Below are positions 7,729-15,918 of a stretch of DNA of 56,054 nt, one piece after another. This DNA comes from Kroppenstedtia sanguinis (GTDB lineage Bacteria; Bacillota; Bacilli; Thermoactinomycetales; DSM-45169). Location: NCBI RefSeq assembly GCF_050433445.1, contig NZ_JBNPXF010000023.1:1-56054 (forward strand), read 5' to 3'. Both the position numbers and the translations under genes were made by a program. How positions within the stretch are numbered: position 1 is the stretch's first letter; every line of letters begins with the position of its first letter. A model generated the notes under the pieces. It did no database searches. It had not been told where the DNA came from and saw only the letters and a list, made by a program, of their open reading frames with translations.

Positions 7729-8436
7729 TTATTTAGTAAAGATGTGTTTTCCGATTTTGTGGATCTGTGGACGGCTCCAAATCCATTTGGAGGTAGCTGT
7801 ATCCGGGTTGAAATAATACAGGGCATGACTCGAAGGGTCCCAACCTTTGGCGGCATCTTCCACCGCTTTTTTCGCATCGCTATCCGGGTTCATCCAGATT
7901 TGGCCATCGTCCACTGCTGTGAACGCTCCCTTCTGCATAATGACACCCTTAGCGGTGTTCGGGAATTTATCGGACTGCATCCGGTTGATGATGACTGAAG
8001 CTACTGCTACCTGTCCTTTGTAGGGTTCCCCACGAGCTTCACTGTAAACAGCCCGCGCCATCCACTGTCGGTCTTCCTGGCTCAGGGAGACTTTGTCCTT
8101 AGTAGCTGCTTTGTCAGCAACTTGGTTCCCATGTGACGGCGTCATTTTTTTCAACTGTCCCCAGGTTTGTTGACCAGAAATTCCATCAATCCGCAAGTTG
8201 TGATCTTTCTGGAATTGAACCACCTGACGTTCGGTTTGCAGTCCGTAGATCCCATCACGATCAATTTTATACCCTAACTGATTCAAACGAGCCTGCAGAT
8301 CCCAAACGTCTCCATTCTCGCTTCCATAGTATACCGTGGTCGGCGCCGCTGCCTCCGCCTTCTTCCCTCCGGTGAGGACAACGCCTGTAAGGCTGACCGT
8401 GGCCACAGTGAGAAAGATCATCAGTTTCTTTTTCAC
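7729..8436 (-). CDS. sleB: Spore cortex-lytic enzyme SleB
   Basis: A 235-residue secreted protein. Residues 1-29 form a signal peptide ending KKAEA-A. Residues about 36-95 are a peptidoglycan-binding domain with two short repeats (GDVWDLQARLNQLGYKID and YGLQTERQVVQFQK). Residues about 120-235 are the Hydrolase_2 catalytic domain (MARAVYSEARGEPYKGQVAV, then HALYYFNPDTATSKWIW). SleB degrades spore cortex during germination and is normally exported into the forespore. The usual partner ypeB is not adjacent; sodA and the SASP gene flank it. The start is GTG at 8436, placed by AAGGAGG. Confidence 0.94.
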   Translation of the reverse strand: MKKKLMIFLTVATVSLTGVVLTGGKKAEAAAPTTVYYGSENGDVWDLQARLNQLGYKIDRDGIYGLQTERQVVQFQKDHNLRIDGISGQQTWGQLKKMTPSHGNQVADKAATKDKVSLSQEDRQWMARAVYSEARGEPYKGQVAVASVIINRMQSDKFPNTAKGVIMQKGAFTAVDDGQIWMNPDSDAKKAVEDAAKGWDPSSHALYYFNPDTATSKWIWSRPQIHKIGKHIFTK

Positions 8437-8647
8437 AGTATTCCTCCTTATAGCCTCCGAGGTTAGTTGACGGGTTCAGGATGAGGTCCCGACCGCACAG
8501 CGGTTCCACCCCAAAGTAAAGATAAATCCCCCGTACCTGAAGTCAGGATTCGGCTTGATTTACACACATTAGGAATTATAGTGGCTGACTGGTAATCCCT
8601 CAACACATAAAGATTGCTATATAAGATAAAAATTGGATATATGGAAC

Positions 8648-8677
8648 AAAAAAAGCGCAACGAATTGATCGTTGCGC
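8648..8677 (-). terminator. Intrinsic terminator of sodA
   Basis: Minus-strand stem GCGCAACGA/TCGTTGCGC followed by seven T, 17 bases past the sodA stop. Confidence 0.9.
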
Positions 8678-8693
8678 CGGAAAAACGGTCAGT

Positions 8694-9314
8694 TTACTTT
8701 TTGGCCTGCTGATAGCGTTGGCCTACCTCGTCCCAATTGACAACGTTCCAAAACGCCTTGATATAATCCGGGCGTTTGTTTTGGTACTTGAGGTAGTAAG
8801 CATGCTCCCAAACATCCAGACCCAGGACCGGCTGGATACCTTCCATGAGCGGGCTGTCCTGGTTAGGAGTACTGGTGATAGCTAAAGAGCCATCCTTGTC
8901 TACAACCAACCAAGCCCAGCCGCTTCCAAAACGTGCGGTGGCTGCGTTGGCAAACTCCTCCTTGAACTTCTCAAAGCTACCAAAGGCCTCGTCGATGGCT
9001 TTTGCCAGTTCACCTGTCGGCTGACCCCCGCCATTAGGGCTCAAAATCTTCCAGAAGAGAGAGTGGTTGGCATGTCCACCCCCGTTGTTGCGAACCGCGG
9101 TACGAATGTTTTCCGGTACCTGGTCGATGTTTTTGATCAGGTCTTCCACCGATTGTTCCTGCAGGTTAGCAGCTTGACCTTCCAGTGCCCCATTCAATTT
9201 GTCCACATAGGTCTTATGGTGACGTCCATGGTGGATCTCCATAGTTTCTTTGTCAAAGTGAGGCTCCAATGCATCCGAAGCGTACGGCAATGCCGGCAGT
9301 TCGTGTTTGGCCAT
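8694..9314 (-). CDS. sodA: Superoxide dismutase, Mn/Fe type
   Basis: A 206-residue superoxide dismutase that converts superoxide to oxygen and peroxide in the cytoplasm. Metal ligands are in recognisable places: His in DKETMEIHHGRHH, His in GGHANHSLFW, and Asp/His in GLDVWEHAYYL. The substrate-channel segment NNGGGHANHS and the segment GSGWAWLVVD are typical of the Mn form, although Fe use cannot be excluded by sequence alone. ATG at 9314 follows GGGAGGG with a spacing of 7; TTG one codon earlier is less likely. The gene is monocistronic. Confidence 0.96.
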   Translation of the reverse strand: MAKHELPALPYASDALEPHFDKETMEIHHGRHHKTYVDKLNGALEGQAANLQEQSVEDLIKNIDQVPENIRTAVRNNGGGHANHSLFWKILSPNGGGQPTGELAKAIDEAFGSFEKFKEEFANAATARFGSGWAWLVVDKDGSLAITSTPNQDSPLMEGIQPVLGLDVWEHAYYLKYQNKRPDYIKAFWNVVNWDEVGQRYQQAKK

Positions 9315-9317
9315 CAA

Positions 9318-9657
9318 TAAACCCTCCCGCTATGTAATTTGTTCGGCAAAGGGACATCATTTGAAACGATGCCTCTCTTAAATCATTTACCCACTTTTAT
9401 TATGCAGAAAACCCTGGAAAATATCAACCAAATCCGTTCACTCAGTTTGCATCTCTCCCTCCTCTGGTGTATCAGATCCACTGGATCTGAGGCCAGATCG
9501 GTCCGAAACGGGTTTCACATGACCTTCCATTAATCTTGCGAGCCCACATCACTCCCTGCCCATCGGAGGATTGGATAGCATAACACGAAGGAACGAAAGC
9601 GCGTGTCCAAGAGGTGCAACGAGCAATGAATCCAATCCACACGCCTGAGATAATGAA
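9318..9657. other. Intergenic region with remnants of repeat elements
   Basis: No gene is supported. The right part (about 9629-9647) ends in AATCCACACGCCTG, a terminal repeat of the dispersed element family in the opposite orientation to the copy starting at 9658. The two ends form a near-palindrome around 9631-9673. Where the left-hand copy begins is unclear. Confidence 0.5.
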
Positions 9658-9906
9658 CAGGCGTGTGGATTCGCCACATTTTAGGTAGGAAATCAGGTCG
9701 GGATGGTGAGACGGTGAAGAGCCTTTGCACCCATAGGGCACAAGTCTCGCCAGGGTCGCTTTTCGCTCCCGGGTCTCGCTATGCGCTCTTTGCAAGAGAT
9801 CGGAGCCCTCCCACCATCCCCGTCCCCTCAAGCCATATTTTACGATGGAGAACGAAAGGGTCGTTTCGTTCCCAATCATCCACTTTAGGGTTCATCAACA
9901 ACCCTG
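9658..9906. repeat. MITE-like element, full-length copy
   Basis: Bounded by CAGGCGTGTGGATTCGCCA on the left and GGTTCATCAACAACCCTG on the right, imperfect inverted repeats of the family. The core shares long blocks with the copies at 35354 and 51312 (GCGCTCTTTGCAAGAGATCG and CCGTCCCCTCAAGCCATATT). About 60 extra bases in the middle are not in those copies. No 9-bp target duplication is seen, perhaps because another copy abuts on the left. Confidence 0.85.
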
Positions 9907-9914
9907 TCATTTTC

Positions 9915-11060
9915 CTATTTTCCGAGACCCCGAATCAGTGAAAGTACTTCGGTGACATCCTGTAGGATGTAATCCGCCCCCAGCTCTTCAAACTTGGCCC
10001 GCGCCTTCTCTCCGGAAGGTCCAGTCAGAGTGGCGGCAAAATGGCAACCCATCTGGCGAGCGGCCAATAGATCCGCCACGGAATCTCCAACGATCAAAAC
10101 CCGCTCTCCCCCACTGATAGGAAGATCGATGGCCAAGATGTCGGCATCGGAAAAATTCTTCCCTCTATACGCTTTCAGATAGGTGAAAGGATGGGGTTTC
10201 CCCAAGGGTCCCAGATCGGGTCCGCTCTTCTCCGCCCGTCGCACATCACTGGCCGTCACAATCCGATCGGGATCAAAAGCAGGCAACCATTCCATCGCTT
10301 CCAGGGGCATCTGAGTTTCCAAGGACGGCCGCCCGGTTCCAATCCCGAGGGTGACGGATAGTTTCAATTGATCCAGCATATCACGGATCGCTGACGGTTC
10401 CACAATCGGTATCTCCTGTTTCAGAAAGCCCGTCTTTTCAGGATAGAGAGGTGCTTTTTGTTCCTGCTTTTCATACAGGTCCCCTCCCAAGTACCATTCT
10501 TGATAAACCTCTAAACCCAAATTCCACAGCGAGCCCCCATGAGAGAAACAAGTAGCCTGAATCCCTGACCACGACTGAGCTAACCCGTTGATTTGCCCCA
10601 GCAGATCTCCCTGGTCCGGAGACATCTCCTCCAAATACTCTGTCACTTTTCCATAACGGGGTAGAAACTTGATTCTTTCCCTACGACAACTTTCTCCGAT
10701 CCATACCAAGGTTTCCCTGTCCAGGTCCTCTGTCAGCAAGCGACTCACAAAATCAGGCTGTTTTGCAAACAGCTGTTTTAACAATTCCTGAAGCTGAAAC
10801 CCAAATAAGAAGGCCACCATATCCCAGTTGGAATTAACCCCCTGAGCTTTCAGCCCTTCCAATATCTTCTCCCCGTCAAAGACGTCCCGCCGCACTTCTC
10901 CGATGGTTTCCTCATCGGGGGCAGGGGTAAAACTTCCCTCAGGCAATCCCAGCATCTGGTCACTGTACAATAGTTCCCATACCGCCAAACAAGTGGTATC
11001 AAAACAACGCTTCTCACTCAACAGCACCCCGTCCACATCAAAGAGGATCATTTCATACAT
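9915..11060 (-). CDS. HAD-superfamily hydrolase with enlarged cap
   Basis: A 381-residue putative phosphatase. All four HAD motifs are visible: the nucleophile motif ILFDVDGVLL at the N-terminus, motif II in TLGIGTGRPS, the lysine in PLGKPHPFTYLK, and the acidic motif IV LIVGDSVADLLAAR. HAD phosphatases of this type are usually about 220 residues; here some 200 residues separate motif I from motif II, so the cap is unusually large. The substrate is unknown. ATG at 11060 is preceded by GAGGAGG at a rather long distance (about 13 bases), and ATG three codons later is an alternative. It is probably monocistronic. Confidence 0.82.
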   Translation of the reverse strand: MYEMILFDVDGVLLSEKRCFDTTCLAVWELLYSDQMLGLPEGSFTPAPDEETIGEVRRDVFDGEKILEGLKAQGVNSNWDMVAFLFGFQLQELLKQLFAKQPDFVSRLLTEDLDRETLVWIGESCRRERIKFLPRYGKVTEYLEEMSPDQGDLLGQINGLAQSWSGIQATCFSHGGSLWNLGLEVYQEWYLGGDLYEKQEQKAPLYPEKTGFLKQEIPIVEPSAIRDMLDQLKLSVTLGIGTGRPSLETQMPLEAMEWLPAFDPDRIVTASDVRRAEKSGPDLGPLGKPHPFTYLKAYRGKNFSDADILAIDLPISGGERVLIVGDSVADLLAARQMGCHFAATLTGPSGEKARAKFEELGADYILQDVTEVLSLIRGLGK

Positions 11061-11175
11061 ATCAGATCATCCGCCTCCTCATTCCTATTCCCGATCTTGG
11101 TACTCACTTTACCAGAGAAAAGTGTGAATCCCAACCTGCAAAACGCCATGAAATCATAGGAATGAACCAAAGTAT

Positions 11176-11204
11176 GAAAAAAGCTCCGGCAAATGCCGGA
11201 GCCT
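11176..11204 (-). terminator. Intrinsic terminator of the 40-residue ORF
   Basis: Minus-strand stem GCTCCGGCA/TGCCGGAGC followed by six T. It lies about 50 bases past the stop of the small gene, supporting its transcription. A second GC-rich hairpin (CCCCGGT/ACCGGGG) lies at 11210-11237. Confidence 0.85.
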
Positions 11205-11250
11205 GAAAACCCCGGTTCCTGAACAGCACGACCGGGGTGGATTGGAAACC

Positions 11251-11373
11251 TTATTCTTCTCCCAAAGATTGGGCCACCATCTGATCCTCTTTTTTGATCA
11301 TCAGATGAAGGGTGGCAGTGGAGAGCAGGCAGGTGGAAATCAGTGACAGTGCAATCGTTAACGCGAGTGTCAT
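11251..11373 (-). CDS. Small single-pass membrane protein (40 residues)
   Basis: A short ORF reading MTLALTIALSLISTCLLSTA, then a charged tail with KKEDQ, and ending GEE. Residues about 2-25 are a hydrophobic helix, so it is likely a single-pass membrane peptide with a short cytoplasmic or external tail. GAGAGGAG lies 7 bases before the ATG, and a strong terminator follows. These signals make it a credible gene although no family is recognised. It could be a regulatory small membrane protein; a type I toxin peptide is another possibility, but no antisense RNA signals were identified. Confidence 0.65.
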   Translation of the reverse strand: MTLALTIALSLISTCLLSTATLHLMIKKEDQMVAQSLGEE

Positions 11374-11549
11374 ATCCGTTCTCCTCTCTAGCTCCCCCAT
11401 TGGAGGACAGGGGAGTCAATGATATCTCAGTGTGATCATAACCCGAATTCTTCAAGATCTCATCAAGGAATTTAGACAAATCGGGCACAAAAGTGAGACG
11501 AATTTTCGACTTTTTTCTCAGACGGGGATCACCTACAGATCTTGTCGGT

Positions 11550-11808
11550 CAGGGCTGTTGATTAACCAGAAAATGGGCGGCGGAAGGGAGTCGTGTGCTG
11601 CCAAAGCGACCTTTGCCATCCTACCCAGCGGAGAATCTGGAGGGAGGGCGTTTAGGGGCAACATCTTCCCTGTGTTGCTTCCGTAAGGCTTTGCCCCTGC
11701 CCGATCGGAAGATTTGGAGCGGCCAGTTTTCACTTCCTTGCCGGATGGCAACGGTCGCGTGGGTGAACACGATCTCCCCACCCAAAATATGGCTAATCAA
11801 CACGCCTG
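11550..11808. mobile_element. MITE-like element with 9-bp target duplication (259 bp)
   Basis: The left end CAGGGCTGTTGATTAACCA and right end TGGCTAATCAACACGCCTG are 19-bp inverted repeats with three mismatches. The element is flanked on both sides by the direct repeat CTTGTCGGT (11541-11549 and 11809-11817), a 9-bp target-site duplication. It has no transposase gene, so movement would depend on a transposase elsewhere. It shares its core with the copy at 1-91 and differs from the cores at 9658, 35354 and 51312, giving two subfamilies with common ends. It lies 112 bases upstream of the gene at 11921. Confidence 0.92.
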
Positions 11809-11920
11809 CTTGTCGGTATAAAAAACCTTTTGTCCTGTTTTGTCCGGTTGGCAGGGGATTCCCCCAGGAATACATAAATAGATAATTAACCTCAATTCTG
11901 ACAGAGAAAGGAGCAGAAAT

Positions 11921-12871
11921 ATGCCGTTTCCACAACCGGATAAAATTCCGACTCCCCATGGGCATCCCTGGTTTACCTTGGAAGAGGCCGCCGAACATCT
12001 GCCTATTTCCGCGTACAAAATTCAGGATTTGGTGTTGGCGGAGAAGATCGAGAGCTTGGAATTGGACGGTATCTTCTGGATCCATGCTGAGGAGCTAGAA
12101 AGAATCCGACAGCAGCCGGAGATCCTATCGGATTCCTTTCATCTCCTGGAGGAAGAGAAGGATCGACACCCGGAAACCGTTGTGGAGATGATCCGGGACT
12201 TGCAAGTGGAGACAGAGAACGCCCCCCCGTCCGAACATGAAGAATCCCCTTCTTTTAAAATGGATACCAGTGACATCCGAGAGGTGATCCCGGTAAAAAA
12301 GGAAACCCATGATCATCCTGACAAGAACCCTTGGCGATCTGCCTTCCAAAAAGTGACCGAACAACTGCGGAAACTAAAACCCCTCTCCCAACAAAAGTGG
12401 AAAGAATGGATGCAGCGATTTTTTCAGATGATTGAGGAAAAACGAAGAAAAGAAGTACAGGAAGAAGAAAAAAACCGTCAGGTAAGTGTAAAATTGGGGT
12501 TTATGACCGGTAGGAATGAACTGTTCTGCGACTTCTGCGAGATCAACGACCACTTTTACCCTGGAGCTATTTTTGCTGATGTCTATGTGGATGGTGCCTT
12601 GAAATGGATGATGTGCCCTAATTGCCTCCATTACTGCCGCCAACAAGCCAATGGATCCATGGAGAAAAACATCCGGGCCCGCTTTAACCAGTTGGCTTTT
12701 CGACTGGAACAGGAGGCCCGGCGTGCCCGCAATCTGGCAACATCGGAGGATTTTCAGGTTCCCCAGATGCACGAATGGGAAGCATGGGAGACAGCCTCCT
12801 TGGCGATGCAGGAGGTAGCCTCCTCCCAACCCCCACATCCCGACGATTCGCCATCGGGTCATGACAGTTAA
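11921..12871 (+). CDS. Unrecognised protein with N-terminal HTH-like motif and Cys pairs
   Basis: A 316-residue protein with no recognised family. Residues about 12-65 (WFTLEEAAEHLPISAYKI... then WIHAEELERI) resemble an excisionase/MerR-like winged helix. A charged, low-complexity middle (about 70-185) includes a Lys/Glu-rich helix likely to form a coiled coil. The C-terminal third has paired cysteines, FCDFCEINDH and MMCPNCLHYC, suggesting a zinc-binding knuckle, followed by a long helix. The ATG at 11921 follows AAAGGAG at 7 bases and the gene ends at a strong terminator, so it is a real single-gene unit. DNA or RNA binding is a guess. Confidence 0.75.
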   Translation: MPFPQPDKIPTPHGHPWFTLEEAAEHLPISAYKIQDLVLAEKIESLELDGIFWIHAEELERIRQQPEILSDSFHLLEEEKDRHPETVVEMIRDLQVETENAPPSEHEESPSFKMDTSDIREVIPVKKETHDHPDKNPWRSAFQKVTEQLRKLKPLSQQKWKEWMQRFFQMIEEKRRKEVQEEEKNRQVSVKLGFMTGRNELFCDFCEINDHFYPGAIFADVYVDGALKWMMCPNCLHYCRQQANGSMEKNIRARFNQLAFRLEQEARRARNLATSEDFQVPQMHEWEAWETASLAMQEVASSQPPHPDDSPSGHDS

Positions 12872-12896
12872 AAAAAGCCGCTTCGGCGGCTTTTTC
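12871..12896. terminator. Bidirectional intrinsic terminator
   Basis: Stem GCCGC/GCGGC with a TTCG tetraloop, A run before and T run after. It lies between two convergent genes. Confidence 0.92.
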
Positions 12897-12901
12897 AGTG
12901 A

Positions 12902-14863
12902 TCACTTGATCTGATCCAATGCTTCTTTGTATCGGATATCACCTGGATCTAACTCCTGAGCTTTTTGATAGCTTTCGGCGGCTTCTTTTCGTTTATTCAG
13001 TGCCTGAAGGACCACACCGTGTTGAAAATGGTAAATCGCTTTTTTCGGGCTGATTCGGACAGATTCTCTGGCACTTTTCAGCGAGGACTGCAAATCCCCT
13101 GTGTAATACCAGGCTATGGAGAGATAATAGTGGCTAGCGGCATGCTCCGGTTTCAATTTGATCACTTGATTAAATGCATGCATCGCTTCTTCGACGGTGT
13201 TTGCCATAAGGCTCGCCTGTTTCTTTTTCGTCAGCCCCGTCTGTTTCGCAATCCGTTCTCGATCCGCCAGATGAGCTTGACCCAGCTTATACCAAACCAT
13301 CACATTGTCAGGTTTCAGTTTGGCAGCCTCTTGCCCGTGTTTGACAGCTTCCTCCGTTTTCTTCAACTTCAACAGATAAGAAGCGAGTAGATATTGGTAT
13401 GAGCCTTCTTTCGGATTCAAACGGACAGCGGTCCGCAGGGAATCGACGGCTGCATCATCCTCCCCTTTTGCACTGTGAATTTGCCCCTGATGATAATGGA
13501 AGAGAGGATTCTTTTGATCGGAGGAGAGCGCCTTTTCTACAGCGGACTGTGCCTGCTTCAGATCCCCGGAATCGAGGGCATACACCGCCAAAGCATCATA
13601 CACCTCGGGATCCGGAACGTTTTTGACCCCTTCAACCAAGACTTCCGTCGCCTTTTTGTAATTCTTCTTCTCTGCGTGGAGATTAGCCAGATGAAGCAGG
13701 TATTCTTTCTGTTCCGGATCCGCTTCTACTGCCTGTTGGGCTTGGGTGATCGCTTCGTCCATCTGTTTCTCCTGCAAGAGTCGCATCGACTCTCCATAGT
13801 AGCGCGCCGCATCCTCCGCATCGTCGCCCCATACCCCGCTGAATAAAAAGTACACCCCCGCCACCAGCCCGAGTACCACAGCGCCGATCCCTGTGATCAA
13901 CAAGCCTTTTCCCTTGGAATGAGCCTGTCGCGGCGCGGGGTCTGTATCGGTTTTCTGCCGCCGCTGCGGCTGAATCCCTTGCGTAGCCTCTTGCCCCTCA
14001 CTCTCTTCCGACTGCACCTGCTCCTCTTCACGGGAACGGGGCTCTGTGCTCTGGAGTAGCGCTCGGGAATAGAGGTCACTAGAAATTGCCGGGGCGGATG
14101 CGTCTTTAACAGCGGGAGTTCCATGTGGCATCGAGGCTGGAATCTGTTCCAGTTCCTTATAAATCTCCGCCCAACCAGGTCTCCAGGCGGGATCTGCCCG
14201 CAGACTGCTCAAAATCAATCGCTCCCACTCCACCGGCACCTCCTCCCGGTACCGGCGGAGAGGCTCCATCTCCTCCGATTTGGGCACTACACCGGTGAAT
14301 AAGGTGTAGGCCAGAGCTCCCCACAGATACACCTCCCGGGTTTCCTCCGATTCGCCCGTCCCATCCAGCCACAATGAGTATTCAGGTTCCGGAATCCACC
14401 CTGACGGGCCTCCATATAAAAAGCGGACACCCTCGGGAGTGAGCAACATATTTTGCGGATGAACCACCGTAAACTCACCATTTTGCCGCAACCGATGTAA
14501 CTGATCGGCGATCTCCTTCAACATCTGGGAGACTTCTCCCAAGGGCAGCAGCTCAGATCCTAACATCTGGTACGCCAACAACGTTCCATCTAAGGAATCG
14601 AACACTTGATAGAAGATCCCTTTTTCCACAAAGGCATCCTGCAACGGCAAAAAGACATGGGAGTCCCGTTGCAACAATTTAGGAAAAGAAGTGTCCTTCT
14701 CCAGTCCCTTTGGCTCCATGGCATGGATAAAGGCCGTCCCCGGCAAATCTCCACTCTTGTAGGAGGAAATCTCCACATAATAGAGAACACCTTGTACAAA
14801 GGGAAAAGTTTGTAACACCTGATAGGTATCCCGGATCCACTCACCCTGACGCTTTTTGTCCAT
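12902..14863 (-). CDS. Membrane-anchored pseudokinase with TPR repeats
   Basis: A 653-residue protein. Residues 1-240 look like a degenerate Ser/Thr protein kinase: VVHPQNMLLTPEG sits where the HRDxKxxNxLL catalytic loop should be, followed by kinase-like WGALAYTLFTGVVP and DPAWRPGWAEIYKEL. The catalytic Asp, the DFG motif and the glycine-rich loop are absent, so phosphotransfer is unlikely. Residues 245-315 are a polar linker, 319-343 a membrane helix (GLLITGIGAVVLGLVAGVYF), and 350-653 about eight TPR units, presumably outside the cell. The layout mimics PrkC-type receptor kinases with TPRs in place of PASTA domains. It is divergent from the LPXTG-like gene at 15093. Function unknown; a scaffold or sensor in the envelope is plausible. 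Confidence 0.8.
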   Translation of the reverse strand: MDKKRQGEWIRDTYQVLQTFPFVQGVLYYVEISSYKSGDLPGTAFIHAMEPKGLEKDTSFPKLLQRDSHVFLPLQDAFVEKGIFYQVFDSLDGTLLAYQMLGSELLPLGEVSQMLKEIADQLHRLRQNGEFTVVHPQNMLLTPEGVRFLYGGPSGWIPEPEYSLWLDGTGESEETREVYLWGALAYTLFTGVVPKSEEMEPLRRYREEVPVEWERLILSSLRADPAWRPGWAEIYKELEQIPASMPHGTPAVKDASAPAISSDLYSRALLQSTEPRSREEEQVQSEESEGQEATQGIQPQRRQKTDTDPAPRQAHSKGKGLLITGIGAVVLGLVAGVYFLFSGVWGDDAEDAARYYGESMRLLQEKQMDEAITQAQQAVEADPEQKEYLLHLANLHAEKKNYKKATEVLVEGVKNVPDPEVYDALAVYALDSGDLKQAQSAVEKALSSDQKNPLFHYHQGQIHSAKGEDDAAVDSLRTAVRLNPKEGSYQYLLASYLLKLKKTEEAVKHGQEAAKLKPDNVMVWYKLGQAHLADRERIAKQTGLTKKKQASLMANTVEEAMHAFNQVIKLKPEHAASHYYLSIAWYYTGDLQSSLKSARESVRISPKKAIYHFQHGVVLQALNKRKEAAESYQKAQELDPGDIRYKEALDQIK

Positions 14864-15092
14864 CCATTATCCGGCTCCTTCACTCCTATTGCTCCCCATG
14901 AATATGTAAGACCGATCATCACTGATTCTAGTACACTATTTTACCATGAACCGGGAAGAATCGTGACTTAAAATCCCTCCCTTATCCAACCTATGTGAAT
15001 TTTACTGCAAATTTAGACCTTAAGTATGATTTCTCCCTTTTGTAATAAATGACATAATCAGAAGTGAACATTTACCAGAGGAGGAAGATGAT

Positions 15093-15851
15093 TTGGTAGT
15101 TCATAAGAAAAGACTGGCTGCGATCACCTCATTCACTGTCGTGGGGTTGATGGCTACCAGCCCAGTCTATGCTAATCCTGCTGAAGGCCTTTCCGAGGAA
15201 GCAAAAGAACAGACGTCCCCAGCTTCACCAGAAATCCAACCGGAGTTGGGAAACAACGAAATTTCGCTGGAAAGCCCGATCGCGTTCCCAGTCACGAACC
15301 TGGATCAACCCATTTGGGGGCCGGGACCTCAGGATAACCCCGGTGAAAACATCGGTGATGAGCCAGATCCTACAGATCCGGGTGACGACCCCGGTGAGGA
15401 ACCGGACCCCACAGATCCCGGTGACAATCCTGGCCCTGAGCCAGATCCCGAAGATCCGGGTGATACCCCTGATCCGGGGACCGATCCCGAAGAACCGGGT
15501 AATAACAACCCTGGCGAAGACAACCCCGGTGAAAATAACCCTGGTGATGGCAACCCTGGTGAAGACAACCCTGGTGATGACGGTAACGATGGTGGGATCA
15601 CCCAACCGGAACCTACCGATCCTGGAACCCCGCCTCACAATCCGGAATCAGTAAACACCCTGCCCCATGCCAAGGACCAACAGCAACTGGCTTCCAAAGA
15701 CGGGGCTGAACCGAGCAAGACGGAAGAAGAAGGCGGCAAGTTGCCCAAGACTTCTGTCTCCCACCCGACCCAGATGGCCGGCGGCCTGATGATGTCCCTC
15801 CTGGGCGCAGCCATGCTCTTCATCCGCCGCTTTCGTTCCAACGGAGCTTGA
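15093..15851 (+). CDS. LPXTG-like cell-wall-anchored acidic repeat protein
   Basis: A 252-residue surface protein. Residues 1-28 are a signal peptide (LAAITSFTVVGLMATSPVYA). Residues about 80-180 are a low-complexity region rich in Asp, Pro, Gly and Asn, first in units such as DPTDPGDDPGEEP and then in NPGEDNPGEN-like units. The C-terminus has a sorting signal: LPKTS, a hydrophobic helix, then RRFRSNGA. LPKTS departs from LPXTG at the last position; whether a local sortase accepts it is unknown, and no sortase gene is in the window. The start is TTG at 15093 after GAGGAGG. The Asp/Asn-rich stalk could bind calcium or act as a spacer. Confidence 0.85.
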   Translation: MVVHKKRLAAITSFTVVGLMATSPVYANPAEGLSEEAKEQTSPASPEIQPELGNNEISLESPIAFPVTNLDQPIWGPGPQDNPGENIGDEPDPTDPGDDPGEEPDPTDPGDNPGPEPDPEDPGDTPDPGTDPEEPGNNNPGEDNPGENNPGDGNPGEDNPGDDGNDGGITQPEPTDPGTPPHNPESVNTLPHAKDQQQLASKDGAEPSKTEEEGGKLPKTSVSHPTQMAGGLMMSLLGAAMLFIRRFRSNGA

Positions 15852-15869
15852 TCTCCACGGCTAAACTAA

Positions 15870-15901
15870 ACCACCTCCCTGTTGTCGGGAGGTGGTTTTC
15901 T
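15870..15901. terminator. Bidirectional terminator between the surface protein and pilO
   Basis: Ten-bp stem ACCACCTCCC/GGGAGGTGGT with a seven-base loop, followed by TTTTCT on the plus strand. Confidence 0.9.
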
Positions 15902-15918
15902 CCATCCAGGATACCTCT

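Noticed and set aside
11048..11488. 146-residue minus-strand frame
   Set aside because: It spans the terminator hairpins and covers the real 40-residue ORF in another frame, with no ribosome-binding site of its own.
15225..15638. Long minus-strand open frames opposite the LPXTG-like gene (also at 34964-35194)
   Set aside because: They mirror the repetitive GC-rich coding strand and lack start signals. They are shadows of the low-complexity repeats.
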